Of a stretch of DNA of 9,758 bases, positions 6,054 to 9,758 are shown piece by piece (within the stretch, counting starts at the first letter, position 1; each line of letters starts with the position of its first letter). The notes beneath the pieces are model-generated. The model saw only the letters and a program-made list of their open reading frames with translations. It was not told where the DNA came from and did no database searches. The DNA lies in the NCBI GenBank assembly GCA_910587475.1, contig CAJUMR010000056.1, positions 1-9,758 on the forward strand, in the 5' to 3' direction. This DNA comes from an uncultured Muribaculaceae bacterium (GTDB lineage: Bacteria > Bacteroidota > Bacteroidia > Bacteroidales > Muribaculaceae). The position numbers and the translations under genes are program-made.

Positions 6054-7316
6054 ATGAACAACTTCCTCGGCTCACTCATATTGATGGCCTGCGAAATGGC
6101 CCCTTACATACTGCTCGGCCTGCTCATCGCCGGCCTGCTCCACTCGTTTGTATCTCCACAGATCATGAGCCGGCATCTTGCCGCACCCGGATGGAAATCT
6201 GTCGTCAAAGCCTCGCTTGTCGGCGTGCCACTGCCGTTGTGCTCTTGCGGAGTGCTGCCGACAGCCATCGCCATGCGGCGCAACGGTGCATCAAAAGGCG
6301 CGACATCGGCATTTCTGATCTCCACACCCCAGACCGGCGTCGACAGCATTGCCGCGACATGGTCTTTGCTCGGCCCCGCATTTGCCATAATAAGGCCGAT
6401 TGCTGCGATGGTTACGTCGCTGGCCGGAGGCATGGCCGTGAGCGCCACCGAAAAGTCTGACACCCCGACCTCAACACATAAAAGCGACCGTCAGGAGGCA
6501 TGTAACGACTGCAGACGCCCGCAGCTGCTGACCAAAATCATAGAAGCGCTGCGTTATGGGTTCTACGACATGGTGCGCAGCATCGGCGGCTGGCTCGTCG
6601 GCGGACTGCTGATCGCCGCGCTGATCACAGAATTTGTACCCACCGACTTTTTCGCCTCTCTTGCCGAATATCCACTCCTGGCAATGCTGGCCGTAGTGGC
6701 AATAGCAGTGCCCATGTATGTCTGCGCGACAGGTTCAATACCGATCGCACTGTCATTGATGCTCAAAGGCCTGTCGCCCGGCACAGCACTCGTACTTCTC
6801 ATGGCTGGTCCGGCTGCCAACTTCGCATCTGTCACACTGCTGTCGCGCGAGTTAGGCAAAAAAGCTGCGGCTATCTACATCGCATCTATCATCGTCGGAG
6901 CTGTAATATTCGGACTTGCCGCCGACTATCTGATGCCGCGCTCATGGTTCCCCCTACCCCTTGCCTCATCGGCAGGAAGCTGTCACTCGGCTGTAGAAAG
7001 CGCCGGAATATTCTCCTTGATCTGCGCATGCTTACTCGCCGTACTGCTGATCGTGGCATTCATCTCGCGTTTCATTTCACCACATAATCACAACCATTCA
7101 AACCTAAACAACATGTCAAAACAATATCAAATCAAGGGTATGAACTGCCCCCACTGCCAACAAAGCGTGCAGAAAGCAATATCATCAGTCGCCGGCGTGG
7201 AATCGGTCACAGTCAATCTCAGCACGGGAATTGCTACCGTGGACGGAAATCCCGAAGACAACGCCGTCTACGAAGCCATCAGCTCTGCGGGCTTCGATCC
7301 GGTCAGACCTCAGTGA
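6054..7316 (+). CDS. SO_0444-family Cu/Zn efflux permease fused to C-terminal HMA domain
   Basis: The protein has 420 residues. Residues 1-340 form the polytopic permease of the DUF318/ArsP-like superfamily, SO_0444 (CuZnOut) type. Hallmarks are PLPLCSCGVLPTAIAMRRNG (60-78, Cys63 and Cys65), FLISTPQTGVDS (87-98), CATGSIP (224-230) and GPAANFAS (252-259). About eight hydrophobic segments are visible. A hydrophilic loop near 131-160 carries CNDC (150-153), a possible extra metal site. After a His-rich linker (HNHNH, 344-348), residues 356-417 form a canonical HMA domain with GMNCPHC (Cys365, Cys368). Family members confer copper/zinc tolerance by exporting metal from the cytoplasm; the HMA domain would deliver or sense metal. 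The HMA-AraC protein at 3158-3712 is the probable regulator. Met354 at 7113 begins the HMA unit and could be a second translation start. The gene is single, ending in the hairpin at 7325. Confidence 0.9.
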   Translation: MNNFLGSLILMACEMAPYILLGLLIAGLLHSFVSPQIMSRHLAAPGWKSVVKASLVGVPLPLCSCGVLPTAIAMRRNGASKGATSAFLISTPQTGVDSIAATWSLLGPAFAIIRPIAAMVTSLAGGMAVSATEKSDTPTSTHKSDRQEACNDCRRPQLLTKIIEALRYGFYDMVRSIGGWLVGGLLIAALITEFVPTDFFASLAEYPLLAMLAVVAIAVPMYVCATGSIPIALSLMLKGLSPGTALVLLMAGPAANFASVTLLSRELGKKAAAIYIASIIVGAVIFGLAADYLMPRSWFPLPLASSAGSCHSAVESAGIFSLICACLLAVLLIVAFISRFISPHNHNHSNLNNMSKQYQIKGMNCPHCQQSVQKAISSVAGVESVTVNLSTGIATVDGNPEDNAVYEAISSAGFDPVRPQ

Positions 7317-7324
7317 AAATACAA

Positions 7325-7358
7325 CAAGGGATCGCTACTGTCATGTGGCGATCCCTTG
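7325..7358 (+). terminator. Bidirectional terminator between convergent genes
   Basis: CAAGGGATCGC (7325-7335) and GCGATCCCTTG (7348-7358) are perfect inverted repeats of 11 bp; three further pairs (one T-G) extend the stem to 14 bp around a six-base loop. T-rich sequence follows on both strands (ATTTTAT on plus, TTGTATTTTC on minus). It begins 8 bases after the permease stop and lies 29 bases beyond the stop of the convergent DUF4434 gene, so it serves both. Confidence 0.88.
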
Positions 7359-7387
7359 CTGCATTTTATATCAAATTATATATCCAC

Positions 7388-8473
7388 TCACACATTGAAG
7401 TGCTCGCGATAGCGGTTGTAGAGATTTCCGGCTTGCGAATACGACGAATTAGGACTCATGAAATGCGAGAACTCGAAAGTGATGATGTTCTCCATTCCGG
7501 CCTTACGCGCCGCTTCGAGCTTATAGAGCAATTTTTCCCATTTGATCGGGAGGAAGCGTATCGGCATATCGCGGTCGAATGATTCGACATTTGACCAACA
7601 GCGCATGCCGTATTTGTCGGCCAGTTCCTTATTGACTTTCAGATAGTCATAGAGTTCGCCATAGTTCACCTGACCGTCCTGGAACGCAAGAATATCGACC
7701 GAACCCTGGATATTGCTGAGTATCTCATTCCATTCGCGTTCGTGTTCCTCGACCGTTGTGGCCTTGTCGCCGTTCATCACCTGATCGGTCTTGACACCGT
7801 GGATGTAGGGCGAAATCATCACCGGCAGATTGCCAGACACTTCCTTGGCATGGCGACCCATCTCAGCGAAGATGCTCGAGATATTGCGTGTGCGGCGGCT
7901 CACCTCCTGAGACAGATACCATCCTGCAAAAGACTTATGGTGGCCGTATTTTTCCCATACTTCGTCGATCAGCGCCAGATTGACATCGATCTCCTTCTGG
8001 AACTCACCGATGTGCCAGTAGAGACACGAGTCATAGACACCGAAAAAGAAATTCATATCGTGCTTGTCGGCCAGAGTCAGGAACATTTCGACAAGATCAA
8101 GCGGCGGATACATTATATCGTCTCTCACATCCATCACCGCCTTAAATGGAGCTGCCACCCAGCTGCCGAGGCCGGCGCGGATAAGCACGACGGTGTTGAT
8201 GCCCATCTTTTTCATACTTGCGAAATCGCGGTCCCACTCTACTGGCCCCCAATTCTGATGAGGTATGTCCCAGCTGACTTCGTCGAGAAAGGTCGCGCAT
8301 ATCGGCATACCTTTAAAACGGTCGGGGGTTACAAACTTACCGGCCAGACTTGAATCCGGCTCTTCGGTGTCGGCGGCTTTCGCCGACGTACATGACGAAA
8401 AAAACTTTGCGCATGCGGCAATGCCAGCAGTTGCTGCTACCTGTTTGATAAAGCTGCGGCGATTGTTCTTCAT
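7388..8473 (-). CDS. Tat-exported DUF4434 domain protein (TIM-barrel glycoside hydrolase-like)
   Basis: The 361-residue protein begins with a twin-arginine signal: NRRSFIKQ (residues 4-11, matching the RRxFxK core), then a moderately hydrophobic stretch and SSC (26-28), which may be a lipobox-like cysteine. Residues 56-345 fit DUF4434: an opening GMPICATFLDEVSWDI (55-70), then FASMKKMGINTVVLI (84-98), FFFGVYDS, GWYLSQEV (184-191), LPVMISPYI, VDILAFQDG (259-267), WSNVESF (293-299) and ENIITFEFSHFMSP. The alternating strand-helix pattern is a (beta/alpha)8 barrel. Glu190 and Glu297 sit at the ends of predicted strands 4 and 7, the positions used by clan GH-A glycoside hydrolases, so a glycan-active enzyme is likely, but the substrate is unknown and no activity is established. 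It lies 63 bases downstream of a small gene on the same strand and may be co-transcribed; I see no promoter in that gap. Confidence 0.85.
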   Translation of the reverse strand: MKNNRRSFIKQVAATAGIAACAKFFSSCTSAKAADTEEPDSSLAGKFVTPDRFKGMPICATFLDEVSWDIPHQNWGPVEWDRDFASMKKMGINTVVLIRAGLGSWVAAPFKAVMDVRDDIMYPPLDLVEMFLTLADKHDMNFFFGVYDSCLYWHIGEFQKEIDVNLALIDEVWEKYGHHKSFAGWYLSQEVSRRTRNISSIFAEMGRHAKEVSGNLPVMISPYIHGVKTDQVMNGDKATTVEEHEREWNEILSNIQGSVDILAFQDGQVNYGELYDYLKVNKELADKYGMRCWSNVESFDRDMPIRFLPIKWEKLLYKLEAARKAGMENIITFEFSHFMSPNSSYSQAGNLYNRYREHFNV

Positions 8474-8536
8474 GATTACGGAACTTAGGGATAATGATTG
8501 ATTAATAATTGTGTTAGTCGGAATTTGTTTTTAGAG

Positions 8537-8716
8537 TCAGTTCAACACGACAGTCGACAAGCGCGCCATCTCGCCGCTCAACGGCACAGATTTGCATGCT
8601 CTTGCAAAACTTCGCAAAAATTCGACCGTAGCCGGACGTGGGCCAATTTGGTCATTGGACGATGACGATGATGCGGACTGAGGTCGCGGTAGGGATGGAG
8701 TAGAAATTTTCTTCAT
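8537..8716 (-). CDS. Small hypothetical protein (59 aa), probably conserved in Bacteroidales
   Basis: Starting at the ATG at 8716, the peptide begins MKKISTPSLPRPQ, has a Ser-rich stretch (SASSSSSND), then DQIGPRPATVEFLRSFARAC and ends in STVVLN. The frame is open to a TTG at 8722, but the ATG is the better start. The GPxxATVEFLRxFARA helix following a Pro-rich N-terminus, with a short hydrophobic C-terminus, resembles small uncharacterised Bacteroidales proteins I recall (recall only, not searched). There is no signal peptide, membrane segment, or metal-binding motif. It precedes the DUF4434 gene by 63 bases on the same strand. No function can be assigned; it could be a small regulatory or structural protein, and a spurious frame is not excluded. 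Confidence 0.55.
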   Translation of the reverse strand: MKKISTPSLPRPQSASSSSSNDQIGPRPATVEFLRSFARACKSVPLSGEMARLSTVVLN

Positions 8717-9021
8717 AGGCAAAATCCTGATTGTTAATAATTCTATTTAACAAACGCAGACGACAAGCTCTTTATTGCCCGTCAATGAAAATAACCGCAA
8801 AAAAAAATTATTGCATCACGCGCGTTAAAAAAAGCAAATTTGACTTCGGTTATGTTGCAAAAAACATCGCTAATATCTATCTTTGCATAATAAGAGCACC
8901 GGAATATCGACAATACGATGCCTTAAAAACAAATTTTCTGCATAAACAAACCCTAATTTCTAACTTAAACCCATCTGCCTATAGCTACACTTCTACGCCA
9001 AACAATAAAAGAAGAATAGTA
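8717..9021. other. Divergent intergenic region between the small protein and the sigma factor
   Basis: The region is strongly AT-rich, with several A-runs (for example near 8800 and 8828). It holds the candidate sigma-gene promoter (8854-8885) and a leader of about 130 bases leading to 9022. The frame upstream of 9022 happens to remain open to 8731, but its sequence lacks coding character (poly-Lys and Asn-rich, no family resemblance). I could not find a convincing promoter for the leftward small gene; GGATTTTG close to its ATG is a poor -7 match. Confidence 0.5.
8854..8885 (+). promoter_or_regulatory. Probable promoter of the ECF sigma factor gene
   Basis: A perfect -7 box TATCTTTG lies at 8878-8885, preceded after 20 bases by GTTG (8854-8857), a one-mismatch -33 box. 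Transcription would begin near 8892, giving an unusually long 5' leader of about 130 bases before the ATG at 9022. No clear hairpin was seen in the leader. Confidence 0.65.
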
Positions 9022-9612
9022 ATGCAAATTTTCAACAAGCATAGCGACGACCAGTTGGTCGCAGCTTATGCCAATGGCAACAATGAGGCTTTCGACACGC
9101 TGCTCCAGCGCCACAAGTCTCGCGTTTACAATTATATTTATCAGATGGTCAGAGAACGAAATCTTGCAGAAGATATATTTCAGGAAACATTTGTGAAAGC
9201 CATCATGACCATACGTCAGGGACGCTACACCGAGACAGGCAAGTTCCCGGCCTGGATCACACGTATCGCCCGCAACCTGGTGATCGACTATTTCCGACAG
9301 GAAAAAGCCGAAGCCGCCGTGTCGTCAGACGACGAGAACTTCGATGTGCTCAACCGCAAGGAGCTCAGCGAAGACACCGTCGAGGACATCATGATCGACA
9401 ATCAGATACAAGCCGACCTCCGGCGCCTGATCAGACATCTGCCCAAGAGCCAGAGACAAGTGCTGGTGATGCGCTATTACCGCAACCTCAGCTTCAAGGA
9501 AATAGCAGAGGCTACAGGAGTGAGCATCAACACAGCGCTCGGCCGCATGCGTTACGCCATCCTCAATCTCAGGCGCATCGCAAGCGAAAACGCCATAGCC
9601 CTAACCCGATAG
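9022..9612 (+). CDS. ECF-type RNA polymerase sigma factor
   Basis: I choose the ATG at 9022 (196 residues) because homology to sigma factors begins immediately: SDDQLVAAYANGNNEAFDTLLQRH. Region 2 covers about residues 22-95, with YNYIYQMV, AEDIFQETFVKA and the -10-recognition segment FPAWITRIARNLVIDYFRQ. An acidic linker (99-122) follows. Region 4 covers about 130-186, with LPKSQRQVLVMRYYRNLSFKEIAEATGVSINTALGRMRYA forming the -35-binding HTH. It belongs to the sigma-70 ECF group and would direct core polymerase to a small regulon. No anti-sigma factor lies next to it, unlike classic FecI/FecR or RpoE/RseA pairs; instead a symporter gene starts 4 bases later. It may therefore be controlled by expression or by an unlinked partner. 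The regulon is unknown. Confidence 0.93.
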   Translation: MQIFNKHSDDQLVAAYANGNNEAFDTLLQRHKSRVYNYIYQMVRERNLAEDIFQETFVKAIMTIRQGRYTETGKFPAWITRIARNLVIDYFRQEKAEAAVSSDDENFDVLNRKELSEDTVEDIMIDNQIQADLRRLIRHLPKSQRQVLVMRYYRNLSFKEIAEATGVSINTALGRMRYAILNLRRIASENAIALTR

Positions 9613-9616
9613 ACCG

Positions 9617-9758
9617 ATGGCCGCACCGTCAGACATAAGTTCATCGATAGCCGCAGTCGCAGAAGCCGTCTGTGGCTATCCGCTGTTTATACTTCTGATC
9701 GGCGGCGGTCTCTATCTGTTCATATCTTCGGGCATGATCTCCCTGCGGTGTCTGCCTC
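9617..9758 (+). CDS. Sodium:alanine symporter (AGCS family), 5' end only
   Basis: An open frame starts with ATG at 9617 and runs off the window after 47 codons. After a short N-terminus (MAAPSDISSSIAAVAEAV) it reads GYPLFILLIGGGLYLFISSG followed by MISLRCLP. This is the typical first membrane segment of AGCS (AlsT/DagA-like) transporters, where a Gly-rich helix is followed by the F/M-x-x-x-R-x-L-P motif. These inner-membrane proteins import alanine or glycine with sodium. Only four bases separate it from the sigma factor stop, so the two genes are almost certainly co-transcribed and perhaps translationally coupled. The assignment rests on a short segment, so substrate is not determined. Confidence 0.72.
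   Translation, partial: MAAPSDISSSIAAVAEAVCGYPLFILLIGGGLYLFISSGMISLRCLP

Noticed and set aside
7742..8353. Plus-strand open frame of 203 codons opposite the DUF4434 gene
   Set aside because: It is antisense to a well-recognised protein family and has a His/Arg-rich shadow composition without a recognisable domain.
8731..9021. Upstream in-frame extension of the sigma factor gene
   Set aside because: The sequence is AT-rich and non-coding in character, contains the gene's own promoter, and sigma homology starts just after the ATG at 9022.
1..9758. CRISPR array, insertion sequence, integrase or defence operon
   Set aside because: No regularly spaced repeats, transposase or integrase motifs, terminal inverted repeats or nuclease/helicase genes were seen on either strand.

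Overview
The window reads as a piece of a Bacteroidales chromosome, probably from the Muribaculaceae or a close relative (the family is inferred; no 16S or marker gene is present). The evidence is: promoters of the Bacteroides type (TTTG, 19-21 bp, TAnnTTTG) in front of several genes, mostly without Shine-Dalgarno sites; a BF3164-like lipoprotein; a secreted protein with a T9SS-type C-terminal tail; an AraC regulator with an N-terminal HMA domain; a DUF4434 Tat protein; and moderately GC-rich genes separated by AT-rich gaps.

Layout. Positions 1-52 hold the 5' part of a CAT-anticodon tRNA on the minus strand, with a textbook promoter at 86-117. Positions 393-2991 form a three-gene plus-strand operon: a PadR repressor, a PspC-domain membrane protein with a HAAS-like N-terminal domain, and a predicted beta-propeller lipoprotein. 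It is preceded by a promoter overlapping two TAGTACT repeats and followed by a strong hairpin. This looks like a PadR-controlled envelope module. Positions 3158-3712 encode an HMA-AraC fusion regulator with its own consensus promoter. It converges, with a 9 bp gap, on a minus-strand DUF6291-like gene (3722-4153). Positions 4419-5759 (minus) encode a secreted, YD-like repeat protein with its own promoter and terminator.

Positions 6054-7316 encode a CuZnOut/SO_0444-type permease with a C-terminal HMA domain. The regulator at 3158 and this transporter both carry CxxC HMA domains and are best read as the sensor and effector of one copper/zinc tolerance circuit, although 2.3 kb of opposite-strand genes separate them. 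The transporter contains an in-frame Met codon exactly at the HMA boundary, so a free metallochaperone might also be made. A convergent terminator (7325-7358) separates it from a minus-strand unit: a 59-residue small protein (8537-8716) followed by a Tat-exported DUF4434 TIM-barrel protein (7388-8473).

The right end has an ECF sigma factor (9022-9612) with a long leader. Four bases downstream begins a sodium:alanine symporter that runs off the window.

Most of the window is ordinary chromosomal housekeeping and accessory sequence: there is no CRISPR array, insertion sequence, integrase or obvious defence system. The most interesting items are the split HMA regulator/transporter pair with a possible embedded chaperone, the PadR/HAAS-PspC/lipoprotein operon with its palindromic promoter repeats, and the isolated DUF6291-like gene.
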